DNA from: Pragia fontium DSM 5563 = ATCC 49100
GTDB lineage: Bacteria; Pseudomonadota; Gammaproteobacteria; Enterobacterales; Enterobacteriaceae
Assembly: GCF_900112475.1 (NCBI RefSeq)
Contig: NZ_FOLW01000004.1
Location: forward strand, 1 to 64,000
DNA length: 64,000 nt
Reading direction: 5' to 3'
The notes under the pieces: generated by a model
Told to the model about the DNA's origin: nothing
The model's database searches: none
Seen by the model: the letters and a program-made list of their open reading frames with translations, nothing else
Part shown: positions 33,446 to 42,947 of the stretch, one piece after another
How positions within the stretch are numbered: position 1 is the stretch's first letter
Layout: each line of letters begins with the position of its first letter
Translations under genes and position numbers: made by a program

Positions 33446-34639
33446 ATGTTTCAGCACGTCAAAGCCTATGCCGGCGATCCAATTCTTTCATTAATGGAAG
33501 AGTTTTCGAAAGATACTCGTGAATCAAAAGTTAACCTGAGTATTGGTTTGTATTATGACGAACAGGGCCGGATTCCTATCTTAAACTCGGTGGCTCAGGC
33601 GAAAGAGCGGTTATTTAAAACCAATCATGACCCGCTGGTCTATTTACCTATGGATGGTATGCCGTCTTACCGTACCGTCACGCAACAACTGTTATTGGGG
33701 GAAGGGCATCCGGCTTTGGTTGCCAACCGAGTAGCAACCATTCAGACGTTGGGCGGCTCTGGGGCATTGAAAATAGGTGCTGATTTTCTGAAAGCCCATT
33801 TTCCTGATTCTGAAGTTTGGGTAAGTAATCCGACGTGGGACAACCACGTAGCCATTTTTGAAGGGGCGGGTATTAAGGTCAATCGCTATCCTTATTTTGA
33901 CAGTGAAACGCGCGGCGTGGCCTTTGAGCAAATGCTGGCTACGTTGAAGACCCTACCAGCAAAAAGCATTGTATTGCTACATCCTTGTTGTCATAACCCA
34001 ACTGGAGCCGACTTGATACCGGCGCAGTGGGATCAAGTGATCGCCGTATTGGCCGAGCGTCAGCTCATTGCATTTATGGATATCGCTTATCAAGGGTTCA
34101 GCGAAGGTTTAGATGAAGATGCTTATGCGATTCGTTCCGTGGCATCAGCGGGCTTACCGTGCCTGTTATCGAACTCTTATTCGAAGAACTTCTCCATTTA
34201 TGGCGAACGCTGTGGTGGACTATCGGTGTTCTGCGATGACGCTGATGAAGCCGTAAGAGTGCAGGGGCAGTTAAAAGCGACGGTGCGTCGTAATTATTCC
34301 AGCCCGCCGTTAGACGGTGCGCAAATTGTTTCGCTGGTACTGAGCGATCCACAGTTAAAAGCGACTTGGATGGCTGAAGTGAGTGAAATGCGTAATCGCA
34401 TTATACAAATGCGCCAAAAGATGGTGGATGTGATGTCTCAAGCATTACCGGGGCTTGATTCAAGTTATTTGGTTAAGCAAACGGGGATGTTTAGCTATAC
34501 CGGATTAACGCCAGAACAGGTTGATCGTCTGAAGAGTGAATTTGCTATCTATCTGGTTAGAAATGGTCGGATGTGCCTGACTGGACTGAATAGTCAAAAC
34601 GTGGAGCGGGTTGCTCAGGCGTTTGCTGCGGTGATGTGA
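33446..34639 (+). CDS. tyrB: Aromatic amino acid aminotransferase
   Basis: PLP-dependent class I aminotransferase of 397 residues, the length of E. coli TyrB. It transfers the amino group between tyrosine, phenylalanine or leucine and 2-oxoglutarate. The Schiff-base lysine is K247 in [14 protein letters not shown]; the [12 protein letters not shown] block (near 179-190), the cofactor-binding Asp in FMDIAYQGF and the substrate Arg near the C terminus are in place. AspC is the close alternative, but the cysteine-rich HPCCHNPTG and overall wording favour TyrB. It is monocistronic, with a hairpin 35 bp behind its stop. Confidence 0.92.
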   Translation: MFQHVKAYAGDPILSLMEEFSKDTRESKVNLSIGLYYDEQGRIPILNSVAQAKERLFKTNHDPLVYLPMDGMPSYRTVTQQLLLGEGHPALVANRVATIQTLGGSGALKIGADFLKAHFPDSEVWVSNPTWDNHVAIFEGAGIKVNRYPYFDSETRGVAFEQMLATLKTLPAKSIVLLHPCCHNPTGADLIPAQWDQVIAVLAERQLIAFMDIAYQGFSEGLDEDAYAIRSVASAGLPCLLSNSYSKNFSIYGERCGGLSVFCDDADEAVRVQGQLKATVRRNYSSPPLDGAQIVSLVLSDPQLKATWMAEVSEMRNRIIQMRQKMVDVMSQALPGLDSSYLVKQTGMFSYTGLTPEQVDRLKSEFAIYLVRNGRMCLTGLNSQNVERVAQAFAAVM

Positions 34640-34674
34640 GTTATCTGTTTCGGATATTCTGATTGAACAATAAA

Positions 34675-34705
34675 AATCCGCTTAACTTATTCAGTTAGGC
34701 GGATT
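34675..34705. terminator. Hairpin terminator downstream of tyrB
   Basis: AATCCGCTTAAC (34675-34686) pairs with GTTAGGCGGATT (34694-34705) with one G-U wobble on the plus strand. The better T-run (TTTTTATTG) follows on the minus strand, so it could also stop leftward transcripts. Confidence 0.6.
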
Positions 34706-34739
34706 GAGACTGCTGACAAAGTTATTTAATTTGATTTCA

Positions 34740-34795
34740 GTGAATATTTCGTCCGTAAAAAGAATGTCGGAATATTCACTTTTTCTTACGGACGA
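34740..34795. other. Interleaved inverted repeats
   Basis: Two perfect inverted repeats are interlocked. A (GTGAATATT, 34740-34748) matches A' (AATATTCAC, 34771-34779). B (TCGTCCGTAA, 34749-34758) matches B' (TTACGGACGA, 34786-34795). The order is A-B-A'-B', so only one hairpin, or a strained pseudoknot, can form at a time. Seven T's follow at 34803-34809. Confidence 0.6.
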
Positions 34796-34852
34796 GAGGC
34801 GATTTTTTTGAGTTCAACGGGCGTCAGGCCTACGATTCTTAGGGGCGCTTCG

Positions 34853-34952
34853 GCAGCTAAAGCTGCTACGACCCCAACAGACAACGCCGTCAGGAACGGC
34901 GTTGAACAACACGAAGTGTTGGCCCGAAGGGCAGGCTACAGGGCGTAGCCTG
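34853..34952. repeat. Array of five consecutive hairpins
   Basis: Within 100 bases lie GCAGCT/AGCTGC (34853-34866), CAACGCCGT/ACGGCGTTG (34882-34904), CAACAC/GTGTTG with a GAA loop (34907-34921), GCCC/GGGC with a GAA loop (34922-34932) and CAGGCTAC/GTAGCCTG (34932-34952). Everything is non-coding. It may be a mosaic intergenic repeat or a structured RNA; the class is not recognised. Confidence 0.6.
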
Positions 34953-35039
34953 TAATCCTCTCCTTCCGTTTATGTTTAGTCAATCAACCTGCCCAATCTT
35001 TAGGGCTTGTCATCAAATCTAACGTAATGTATTTCCGTA

Positions 35040-36761
35040 TTACTCTGCAATATAAACGGTTTTTCCACCAACGATGGTACGTAACACCGTGACATTCTCA
35101 ATATCTTGCGCTGGAATATCAAAAACGTTTCGGTCAAGTACGATCATATCGGCAAATTTACCCGGTTCTAATGAGCCAATAACGTCTTCGCGATGCTGGG
35201 CATAGGCGGAGTCGATAGTGGCGGAGCGCAGAACTTCGGTTACGGTGAGATTGCGATCGTTATCCAGACGCGGCGGTGTTACGCCGTTAACCGTACGACC
35301 TTGACGAGTAGCGGCGACTTTCAGATCGTACCATTCATCTAACCCATCAATTGGCCAGTCGCTACCAAATGCCACGACGGCACCAGCATCGATAAACTTG
35401 GCAATTGGTTCCAGCTCTTGAAAACGAGTTTCTCCCAACATATGCCGTTCAGCGATAATCAGTTCCGGGGTAGGGGCTGCCCACTGGAATGACAGGCAGG
35501 CAATGGCACCCAAACGAGCAAAGCGCTGGTAGTCGTTGGCATTCACCAGTTCGTTATGCGCCAGCCCTGGGCGAATATCTTTATCCGGATGAGCGGCACG
35601 CATTTTTTCAATGGCATCCAGCGCGATGGAAACTGCGCCTTCACCGACGGTATGCAGATGGGGATCAAACCCGGCAGCGGCAATTTTTTCCATCAGTTCA
35701 TCAAGAATCTCAGGAGTGAAATAGAGATCGCCATAACGGTCGGTTAACTGCCAGTCTGGCGCCTCTTCTGTACCTTTATTGATGGTATAAGGCTCAAGCA
35801 GTGATGCGGTCATGGTTGGCGGTTGTAGAACACCATCAACAAACATTTTGATATTGTGTAGACCAATACCTGGCTCTGGGGTCCACTCTGCCTGATGATA
35901 ACGGTTAGCGAACTCAACGGCTTTGTCGACGGCAGCGGCAACGGCTTCTACGCTATGGGCGTCATCCGGGGTGATTTCACGGGCGGCCTGAAAACGAACC
36001 GTCAGCTTATTTTGCTGTTGTAATACACTGAACGCATCAAGTTGCTTCGGTGAAACGCGGGCATCCATCACAGTCGTGACGCCTTGCGCATTCAGCACCT
36101 GCTGCACCAGTTCGGCAACTTTTACTGCCTGTTCAGCATTTAATGATGGAATACTGTCAACGGCGCGCATCGCCGGGGCATCTTCCAGAATACCGTTGAG
36201 CTCACCGTCGGCATATTTACCTATTTTGCCATCGCTAGGTTCTGGGGCATTTTTGTCGATGCCAAATAGTTCCAGAGCGCGGCTATTGGCCAACATAGTG
36301 TGACAGTCATTGGAGAACAGAATCACCGGGCGTGAGGTATTCAGGCGATCCATATCCGAACGATACATATCCGTACCGGCAGGCAGCATTCCCTGACGTA
36401 ACCACGCGGTAACTTTTAACCAGTCGTTCTCACCTTTCAGCACATCTTTATCCAGATGTTGCTGCACACGCTGTAAGATTTGTTCAATCGTCAACGATTC
36501 GTAATTAAGATGACAGCCGGATAGTTGTTCACCGCCCCAAAATGGATGCATATGCCCATCAATAATACCCGGCATCATCATCTTACCCTGCAAGTCTATC
36601 TGCTGGGTTTGTGGTGTAATAAACCCTTGTAGCTCTTGCTCTGTACCACAGGCCAGAATTCTTCCTGAGGCGATAGCAACGGCTTCAACCACGCGGTTTT
36701 CAGCATCTGCCGTATAGATATATCCATTAAAATAAATGACGTCGGCCATTTTATTACTCAT
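35040..36761 (-). CDS. Metal-dependent amidohydrolase, YtcJ-like (COG1574 type)
   Basis: Amidohydrolase-superfamily protein of 573 residues from the ATG at 36761. Motifs in order are IIDGHMHPFW (metal His pair near 60-65), FSNDCHTMLANS, KMFVDGVLQPPT (possible bridging residue), HLHTVGEGA, LAHNELV and FGSDWPIDG (metal Asp). This is the YtcJ/NfdA-like branch, whose members cleave N-formyl, amide or similar bonds on diverse small molecules. No secretion signal is seen. A longer reading from 36818 would add 19 residues without a better ribosome site. It follows an APC permease on the same strand with a terminator-like hairpin between them, suggesting uptake and hydrolysis of the same amine or amino-acid derivative. 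Confidence 0.82.
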   Translation of the reverse strand: MSNKMADVIYFNGYIYTADAENRVVEAVAIASGRILACGTEQELQGFITPQTQQIDLQGKMMMPGIIDGHMHPFWGGEQLSGCHLNYESLTIEQILQRVQQHLDKDVLKGENDWLKVTAWLRQGMLPAGTDMYRSDMDRLNTSRPVILFSNDCHTMLANSRALELFGIDKNAPEPSDGKIGKYADGELNGILEDAPAMRAVDSIPSLNAEQAVKVAELVQQVLNAQGVTTVMDARVSPKQLDAFSVLQQQNKLTVRFQAAREITPDDAHSVEAVAAAVDKAVEFANRYHQAEWTPEPGIGLHNIKMFVDGVLQPPTMTASLLEPYTINKGTEEAPDWQLTDRYGDLYFTPEILDELMEKIAAAGFDPHLHTVGEGAVSIALDAIEKMRAAHPDKDIRPGLAHNELVNANDYQRFARLGAIACLSFQWAAPTPELIIAERHMLGETRFQELEPIAKFIDAGAVVAFGSDWPIDGLDEWYDLKVAATRQGRTVNGVTPPRLDNDRNLTVTEVLRSATIDSAYAQHREDVIGSLEPGKFADMIVLDRNVFDIPAQDIENVTVLRTIVGGKTVYIAE

Positions 36762-36900
36762 CGTCAAACATCCACTTATTGAAACATTGTTGTAAATTGC
36801 TGGCGTGTATGGATTCACGTCAGCACATATTTAGACCTATTACCCGTATATTAAAAGGAACGGGATAATAAGATAAGCCCTAATTAGGCGGTAAAATGAT

Positions 36901-36929
36901 AAACGGGGAGAATGAAGTTCTCCCCGTTT
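36901..36929 (-). terminator. Terminator after the APC permease gene
   Basis: AAACGGGGAGAA (36901-36912) pairs perfectly with TTCTCCCCGTTT (36918-36929). On the minus strand it runs into ATCATTTTACC. It lies between the permease and the amidohydrolase, so the latter may need read-through or its own promoter. Confidence 0.78.
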
Positions 36930-36962
36930 AGGCTAATCATACTCTCTGTAATAGGGGGTAAG

Positions 36963-38315
36963 TTAGCCGATAATCAGGTCCACTTCTTCAGCAGAAATCG
37001 ACGGCGGCGTTTTACGGAAGCCGCGGGTAATTAGTGCCAGATAGGCTGCACCTACCGATAACCAAATCAAGCCAACGGTTAACGCTTCTTTATCCAGACT
37101 AGTCCATAACCACAGTGTTAACAATACACCGATGGAAGGTAAGACCAAACAGGTAAACAGTGTTTTAGCGCTGACTTTCTCTTTGCTATCAATAATGAAA
37201 TGCTTAATCACCGTCAGATTAACAAAGGTGAATGCAATAAGTGCACCGAAGCTAATCATTGACGCAACCATGCTTAACGACAGTACCAAGGCAAACAGCG
37301 ATGTAATACCCACGAAGATGATCGAAATCACCGGGGTCTGTAAACGCGGATGAATATAGGCGAAAACAGACTTCGGCAGCACACCTTCACGACCCATAGC
37401 GTAGAAAATACGGACGATACTGGCCTGAGATGTCATAGCAGAAGCAAAAACACCGATAACATAAGCCATGATAAAGCTGGATGCCATCAGGGCACCGCCC
37501 ACTTTCTTCATCACTTCCAGACTGGCGGTGTCGGTATTAGGAATAAAGTCCTGCCATGCCGGATAAATCAGATGGGCACTGTAAGAAATAATGATAAACA
37601 GCGTACCGGCAATAAAGACGGTATACATAATGGCGCGTGGTAGAGCACGCTTGGCGTCTTTAGTTTCTTCAGCCATGGTTGAAATAGCATCAAAACCAAG
37701 AAATGCCAGACAAAGCACCGCGGCACCGGCAAACAGGCCAGAGACCTGATTTTGGGCAAAGGTAATCGGCACCAGTAATGCGTCCACATCTAAAGTAAAC
37801 GTGGTCTGGAAGCACAGATACAGGAATACCGCAATAAAGACCAATTGCATCAGAATAATCAGCATATTCATTGAGCTAACCAGCTTAATACCTAAAATAT
37901 TCAGGCTGGTAACAATAAATATGGTGGCGCAGATAATCACACCCATCGGAATTGACGGGAATGCTTCATGCATAAATATACCAATAGCAATATAGTTAAT
38001 TATTGGTAAGAACAGATAATCAAGTAATTGAGTCCAGCCAACTAAAAAGCCCAAATTACCCCCAAATGTCTTTTGGACATAGGAATAGGCTGAACCTGAA
38101 AGAGGTAGCTCGCTTGTCATACGGCAATAGCTTAAGGCCGTAAACAAAATTGCTGATAAGGTGATAATATAAGCCACCGGTAGGTGACCTTCACTGAGTA
38201 CTGTAACTTGACCATATGTGGTGAAGATACCCAATGGAACCATATAGGCCAATCCAAAGAATACTAACGCTGGAGTGGTAAGTACTCTTTTCATTCGTAC
38301 TGCATTATGTTGCAT
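36963..38315 (-). CDS. APC family amino acid/amine permease
   Basis: Inner-membrane transporter of 450 residues with 12 predicted TM segments, of the amino acid-polyamine-organocation family. ALVFFGLAYMVPLGIFTTYG in TM1, SGSAYSYVQKTFG and FLGFDAISTMAEETKDAKR (the conserved APC loop) resemble the E. coli putrescine importer PuuP subfamily. I place the start at the ATG at 38315 (GGAAAA just upstream); a TTG at 38336 or an ATG at 38294 are alternatives. The neighbouring amidohydrolase suggests import of an amide- or formyl-type amine compound. The substrate remains unassigned. Confidence 0.85.
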   Translation of the reverse strand: MQHNAVRMKRVLTTPALVFFGLAYMVPLGIFTTYGQVTVLSEGHLPVAYIITLSAILFTALSYCRMTSELPLSGSAYSYVQKTFGGNLGFLVGWTQLLDYLFLPIINYIAIGIFMHEAFPSIPMGVIICATIFIVTSLNILGIKLVSSMNMLIILMQLVFIAVFLYLCFQTTFTLDVDALLVPITFAQNQVSGLFAGAAVLCLAFLGFDAISTMAEETKDAKRALPRAIMYTVFIAGTLFIIISYSAHLIYPAWQDFIPNTDTASLEVMKKVGGALMASSFIMAYVIGVFASAMTSQASIVRIFYAMGREGVLPKSVFAYIHPRLQTPVISIIFVGITSLFALVLSLSMVASMISFGALIAFTFVNLTVIKHFIIDSKEKVSAKTLFTCLVLPSIGVLLTLWLWTSLDKEALTVGLIWLSVGAAYLALITRGFRKTPPSISAEEVDLIIG

Positions 38316-38560
38316 TATTTTCCAAGCCCTTCCCAAAAGCCCTACTCAATGCAGCCTATATATTGGATATAGCACTACACCTGAAATAATCGATGGTGCG
38401 CTCATTTTCAGTGAAACTACGTCTGATAAAACAGAGCAGGGTTCATTGAAACGTCGGAGATAAAAAGTCTTATCATCCATCCGCTGGGGTGAGCGCAGGG
38501 GGCGTACCATATAGCACTTACCATGGTTTGGCAATCACTAGTCGTAGCCCGTTGTGATTT
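38316..38560 (-). other. Long leader of the APC permease gene
   Basis: About 245 non-coding bases upstream of the permease. Two direct copies of ATATAGCACT (38367-38376 and 38509-38518) flank 132 bases, and an AATCAC/GTGATT inverted repeat lies near 38533-38558. I do not recognise a riboswitch class. It may be a promoter region with operator repeats. Confidence 0.35.
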
Positions 38561-39619
38561 TATCATCAATCTTTATTGAAAAGCTAGATATAGCAAGGCT
38601 TACAGCGAGATTTTAATCGTAAAAAAATATTAGCGTCTCATGATAATATTTTGTGATGTTTTTGTTAGGCAGAATAGGGGGTATCAGCTATTTCGTATTG
38701 ATTACTGCGTGTTATTCCTAATGCTTATAAAAACAAGCTTATATTTAAGTATTAATAAGTATTCATTCAAGTTAATTTAAGTTTAAATTTTGGGTAATTA
38801 ATCTTATTTCCTTAACTGTTGCACGGTTTTTAAATAAAATTATTGATTTGGAAATATAGGTAATACCATGAAGAGGATTAAGCTAAGTGGTTATTTTTAA
38901 AATAACATATTAATCATTGTTATCAATTAAAGGAGGCGGAGATTTAATCTTTGCTGGAATATAGATTAAATTTAGTTGTTCAATATTTTCCAGTGATGTT
39001 TTTTTAATCATTATCCATGAAGGAATGAATAACAATAAAACAATTAACGCTGGCGTCATCTGTTGATTAAACAATGGCAACAGAGGTGATGAAAACATTT
39101 TTTCATGACTGGAGATGGGCTGAGAGGTCTGGCGTCTGGTCTTTTCCTCCTCAGTGCTGAGGCAGAGTATTAACTTTTAATTTACCTTGGTTATTATAAG
39201 TGGCCTAAATTAACTGTGGCATTGAGTGCTGAAGTTCCGTGGTGAAATTAAATGAGTAGACTGCTTAATAGAATAAAGCAGCTCATGGATTTATATATTT
39301 ATGAAAATATTGTAGTTATTTATTATTTAAATTGATTTCACATGTAATTATTAAGATTAAAACTACTTTTGTGATTTTTGATTTAATATTTTAATCGGTT
39401 GCATGTGGACAATTAAAAAGAAAGAGAGATAATAATATAAACAGCCTGACTTTCATTTTACTCGATAGATAAAATACATTTTTAATGTTCAGGCTGATAT
39501 TTTTTATAAAGCACATTGCAGAAAATCGGGTAGCTCGAAAGGTGAATATGCCTTTTCTGCTTAACCGTGGTTCCTCTTTTTGTGATGTTTGGTCTAAATA
39601 CCCCAGGAGTTGATAAACA
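38561..39619. other. AT-rich gene-poor region before the autotransporter
   Basis: About 1.06 kb without a convincing gene. A minus-strand reading frame of 62 codons (38910-39098) encodes one hydrophobic helix but lacks a ribosome site. Close to the autotransporter, GCAGAAAA (39518-39525) pairs with TTTTCTGC (39553-39560), and an AAAGG/CCTTT alternative lies inside it. The autotransporter promoter must lie here. Confidence 0.4.
39518..39560 (+). other. Leader stem-loop upstream of the autotransporter
   Basis: A perfect 8-bp stem (39518-39525 with 39553-39560) encloses 27 bases that can form an alternative AAAGG/CCTTT hairpin with the same right arm. It ends 59 bases before the ATG. A regulatory leader is possible; the class is unknown. 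Confidence 0.35.
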
Positions 39620-42265
39620 ATGGATGCATTTCCTCGCGGCTTAAATCAGCTAAAAGCGGGCAACCAAAAGATGATAATGACGATAAAACCTTCAGCGATG
39701 GCGCTTGCGATTGCTCTGTCGTTTACCTCGAATGTGGCATTGGCAGACGATTACCTGGTTGAAGGGGCTGACGTTCAGGTTGACGCAGGACACCCGTTAG
39801 CGATGCCACAAGGCGATACACTGATCATTGGCGGGGATAATACCTCGGGCTCACTGACCGTTTCCGAAGGCGGACTGATCGATAATAGTTCTAGCGATGG
39901 TATCGTGAGTATTGGTGGTTGGATATTTAAGGATTGGACTAATTCTCGCGGAGAGCTTCACGTTACCGGTCAAGGTTCTTCGTTAAAAACGGGGACGTTG
40001 ATGATTGGCTATACGGAAAATAGTCAGGGGAAATTGCTGATTTCGGATGGTGGACAGGTTAGCGCGAGTACTTACGGATATATCGGCGGTGCCGGACTCG
40101 GATCTCGTGCAGAAATCATTGTTTCTGATACTGGCAGTCAATTATCCGTTCCGCTTATGTTGCTCTCGGATAGACTGACCGTTCAGGACGGAGGAAGCGT
40201 CAACATTAAAGATATGCTGTCAATAGGGCAGTTTTATGCCAATGGCAGCAATGATCCTATCTCTGGGCGAGTTGTTGTTACCGGTAGTGGTTCTTCACTT
40301 AATGCGGGCTTCATTTTGATGGGAGTTGGCGAGATTGATGGCGATATTAGTACATTAACCGTGGCTGACGGTGGCAGTGTTTTTGCCAAAAGGGTATCGA
40401 ATTTAGGTTTGGATTTAGGTCATTTCAACGGTGATATTCTATTAGGTTTAAATGATGGTTCTCGAGGCGTTTTGGCGATTGGTGCAATAGCCGGTGATAC
40501 CGCTCAAAAAGCGGGTTATGTTATTGCAGATGAAATTCAATTGAGTAACCGTCAGTTAAATATCTCGGGTAATACGTTGGAAAATTCCGAGGGGCAGATC
40601 GTGTTTAATCATACTGCTACTGAGGAAGAGCGCTATACCTTTACCCCACGGATTGTTGGTGACGGTACCGTAGATGTTTATTCCGGCGTAACGACACTAT
40701 CAGCGGCGAATAGCTATACGGGGATGACATCGCTCTATGGCGGTACTCTCAAAGCCGGGGGTGAAAATACCTTCAGTCCAGCGGCAGATTATGCCACTTA
40801 CGCTGATAGTCACCTTGATTTGAATGGATTTAATCAGACGTTAAGCTCATTAACCCATGCCGGTACGTTGATTTTTGGTGAACAGCCCGGCACGCATCTG
40901 ACCATTAGCGGAAATTACGTCGGTAATGGTGGATTATTGTTGATGAACGGGGCGATTAATGGGGACGATTCGTTAACCGATAAATTAACCGTGATTGGGG
41001 ATACCTCCGGAAATACTCGGGTAAGGGTGACCAATCTAGGCGGAAAAGGCGCTCAGACGATACAAGGAGTTGAGCTGATTAGCGTTCAGGGCAAGTCTGA
41101 CGGCGTTTTTACTCAGGAAGGGCGAATTGTAGCCGGTGCTTATGATTATACGTTAGTGAGAGGGAGTGGTAACAACAGTGCGAATTGGTATTTAACCAGC
41201 GAATATGTTGAACCCAATATACCGCCCAAAGAACCTGATGTGTCTAATAATCAGCCAGATGCGCCGTCTGAAAAACCTATATTACATAATGAGCGGCCAG
41301 AGGCAGCGAGCTATAGCGCCAATCTGGCTGCGGCAAATACGCTATTTAATACCTCCCTGCACGACCGTTTAGGCGAAACGCAATATATTGATGCGCTGAC
41401 CGGTGAAACTCGCGTTACCAGCATGTGGTTAAGGCAGGTTGGTGGGCATAATCGAGTGCGCAGTAACAGTCGTCAATTGAGAACCCAAAGTCATCGTTAT
41501 GTGGTGCAACTGGGGGGGGATATTGCTCAATGGAGTAGCGATGGCCTTAATCGACTTCACTTGGGGCTGATGGCGGGTTACGGTAATAGCCAAGGTGATA
41601 GCTATTCAAAATTGTCGGGCTATCGTTCAAAAAATGAAGTCTATGGTTATTCCGCTGGCGGTTATGCCACTTGGTATGCTAATCAGCAGGAGAAAACTGG
41701 AACCTATATTGATATCTGGGCTCAGTATAGCTGGTTTAAAAACCAGGTTAATGGCGATGCCTTACCTTCCGAAAAGTATAACGCCAGTGGTGTGACAACC
41801 TCTATTGAGAGTGGCTATACATTTAAAGTTGGAGAGGATAGAAATGCGGGTAAGCGCTATTTTATTCAGCCTAAGGCTCAGATTGTTTGGATGAATGTTG
41901 AAGCCGATCGCCATACCGAAGCCAATGGTACACAAATGATTGGTCAAGGTGACGGTAATGTGATGACAAAATTAGGGTTTAGAGCCTATATGCAAGGGCA
42001 CAACTCAATTGATGATGGCAAAGACAGAGAGTTTGAACCCTTTATTGAGACGAGTTGGATTCACAATAGCAAACAGTTTGGCGCAAGAATGGACGGTGGT
42101 GCCACGATAGAGCAGCAGGGCGATAAAAATTTGGCTGAAGTTAAACTGGGTATTGATGGACAGTTAAATAAAAATATGAGCCTGTGGACTAACGTTGCTC
42201 AACAAGTCGGTCAATATGGCTATAGTGATACTTCGCTAACGTTAGGCCTGAAATACGCATTCTAA
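39620..42265 (+). CDS. Classical (type Va) autotransporter outer membrane protein
   Basis: Surface protein of 881 residues. Residues 1-42 form an extended signal sequence (charged stretch, then MALAIALSFTSNVALA with cleavage before DDY). The passenger at about 43-530 is rich in Gly, Ser and short beta-strand repeats of the form GSLTVSEGG / GELHVTGQGS / GKLLISDGG, plus an autotransporter-associated repeat (TTLSAANSYTGMTSLYGGTL), typical of a right-handed beta-helix. A Pro-rich linker at about 530-565 is followed by the translocator barrel from about 600 (MWLRQVGGHNRV) to the C-terminal aromatic in LGLKYAF. AGGAG lies ten bases before the ATG. It probably acts in adhesion or aggregation; no protease or lipase motif is visible in the passenger. 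Confidence 0.93.
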   Translation: MDAFPRGLNQLKAGNQKMIMTIKPSAMALAIALSFTSNVALADDYLVEGADVQVDAGHPLAMPQGDTLIIGGDNTSGSLTVSEGGLIDNSSSDGIVSIGGWIFKDWTNSRGELHVTGQGSSLKTGTLMIGYTENSQGKLLISDGGQVSASTYGYIGGAGLGSRAEIIVSDTGSQLSVPLMLLSDRLTVQDGGSVNIKDMLSIGQFYANGSNDPISGRVVVTGSGSSLNAGFILMGVGEIDGDISTLTVADGGSVFAKRVSNLGLDLGHFNGDILLGLNDGSRGVLAIGAIAGDTAQKAGYVIADEIQLSNRQLNISGNTLENSEGQIVFNHTATEEERYTFTPRIVGDGTVDVYSGVTTLSAANSYTGMTSLYGGTLKAGGENTFSPAADYATYADSHLDLNGFNQTLSSLTHAGTLIFGEQPGTHLTISGNYVGNGGLLLMNGAINGDDSLTDKLTVIGDTSGNTRVRVTNLGGKGAQTIQGVELISVQGKSDGVFTQEGRIVAGAYDYTLVRGSGNNSANWYLTSEYVEPNIPPKEPDVSNNQPDAPSEKPILHNERPEAASYSANLAAANTLFNTSLHDRLGETQYIDALTGETRVTSMWLRQVGGHNRVRSNSRQLRTQSHRYVVQLGGDIAQWSSDGLNRLHLGLMAGYGNSQGDSYSKLSGYRSKNEVYGYSAGGYATWYANQQEKTGTYIDIWAQYSWFKNQVNGDALPSEKYNASGVTTSIESGYTFKVGEDRNAGKRYFIQPKAQIVWMNVEADRHTEANGTQMIGQGDGNVMTKLGFRAYMQGHNSIDDGKDREFEPFIETSWIHNSKQFGARMDGGATIEQQGDKNLAEVKLGIDGQLNKNMSLWTNVAQQVGQYGYSDTSLTLGLKYAF

Positions 42266-42557
42266 TGATAACGTTATGGGCTGGGGAATCTCCTGGCCCA
42301 CATCTCTCCTGATTCACCGACGACTGAGTACTCTGCCACATTAATATTCTTTGTCTGAACCTTTGAAGCCGAATGGTCGAGATTAACCGCTAAATTCAAA
42401 ATTAGTGACAGTGTCACGTATTGATGGCTGGCAACCGGGTGCGCGCACTGCGTGCTGAAATGTTAAGACATACGCTTTTTCCATTTGTGAACCCGGATAG
42501 TTTAGCTATAAGATGTTTAACAGAACAAATTCCGATATTTTAATTTGAAGGTTGATA

Positions 42558-42902
42558 ATGGCTTATATCCCTAAAAACTATGCCAGACTTGAAAGCGGCT
42601 ATCGCGAAAAAGCGCTTAAGTTGTTTCCATGGGTGTGTGGTAGATGCTCTCGCGAGTTTGTTTATTCCAATTTACGTGAGTTAACCGTACACCATATCGA
42701 TCACGATCATTCCAATAACCCTGAAGATGGTAGTAACTGGGAAATGCTTTGTCTGTTTTGCCATGACCATGAGCACTCTAAATATACTGAAGCGGATATC
42801 TATGGCTCAACGGTTATCGCTGGGGAAGATGCCCAAAAAGATCAGGGGCTGGCAACCCATAACCCGTTTGCTAATCTGCGGAATATGATGGATAAGAAAT
42901 AG
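42558..42902 (+). CDS. yajD: HNH nuclease family protein YajD
   Basis: Small cytosolic protein of 114 residues, nearly identical in layout to E. coli YajD (115). It has an HNH-type zinc-binding nuclease fold: CGRC near 28-31, the HHIDHDH cluster at about 47-53 (catalytic His region), NWEMLCLFCHDHEH with the second Cys pair, and the C-terminal NPFANL. Its cellular role is not established. I start at the ATG at 42558, six bases after AAGG; the upstream TTG adds only two residues. Confidence 0.93.
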   Translation: MAYIPKNYARLESGYREKALKLFPWVCGRCSREFVYSNLRELTVHHIDHDHSNNPEDGSNWEMLCLFCHDHEHSKYTEADIYGSTVIAGEDAQKDQGLATHNPFANLRNMMDKK

Positions 42903-42947
42903 TTTATTTGGTTTTTTCTAACAGGCTTAATCAAAGGAATCGATTTT

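Noticed and set aside
38367-38518. Small mobile element flanked by the 10-bp direct repeat ATATAGCACT
   Set aside because: The 132 bases between the copies have no terminal inverted repeats.
38910-39098. 62-codon minus-strand frame with one hydrophobic helix
   Set aside because: No ribosome site before the ATG and no recognised homologue; noted only within the intergenic entry.
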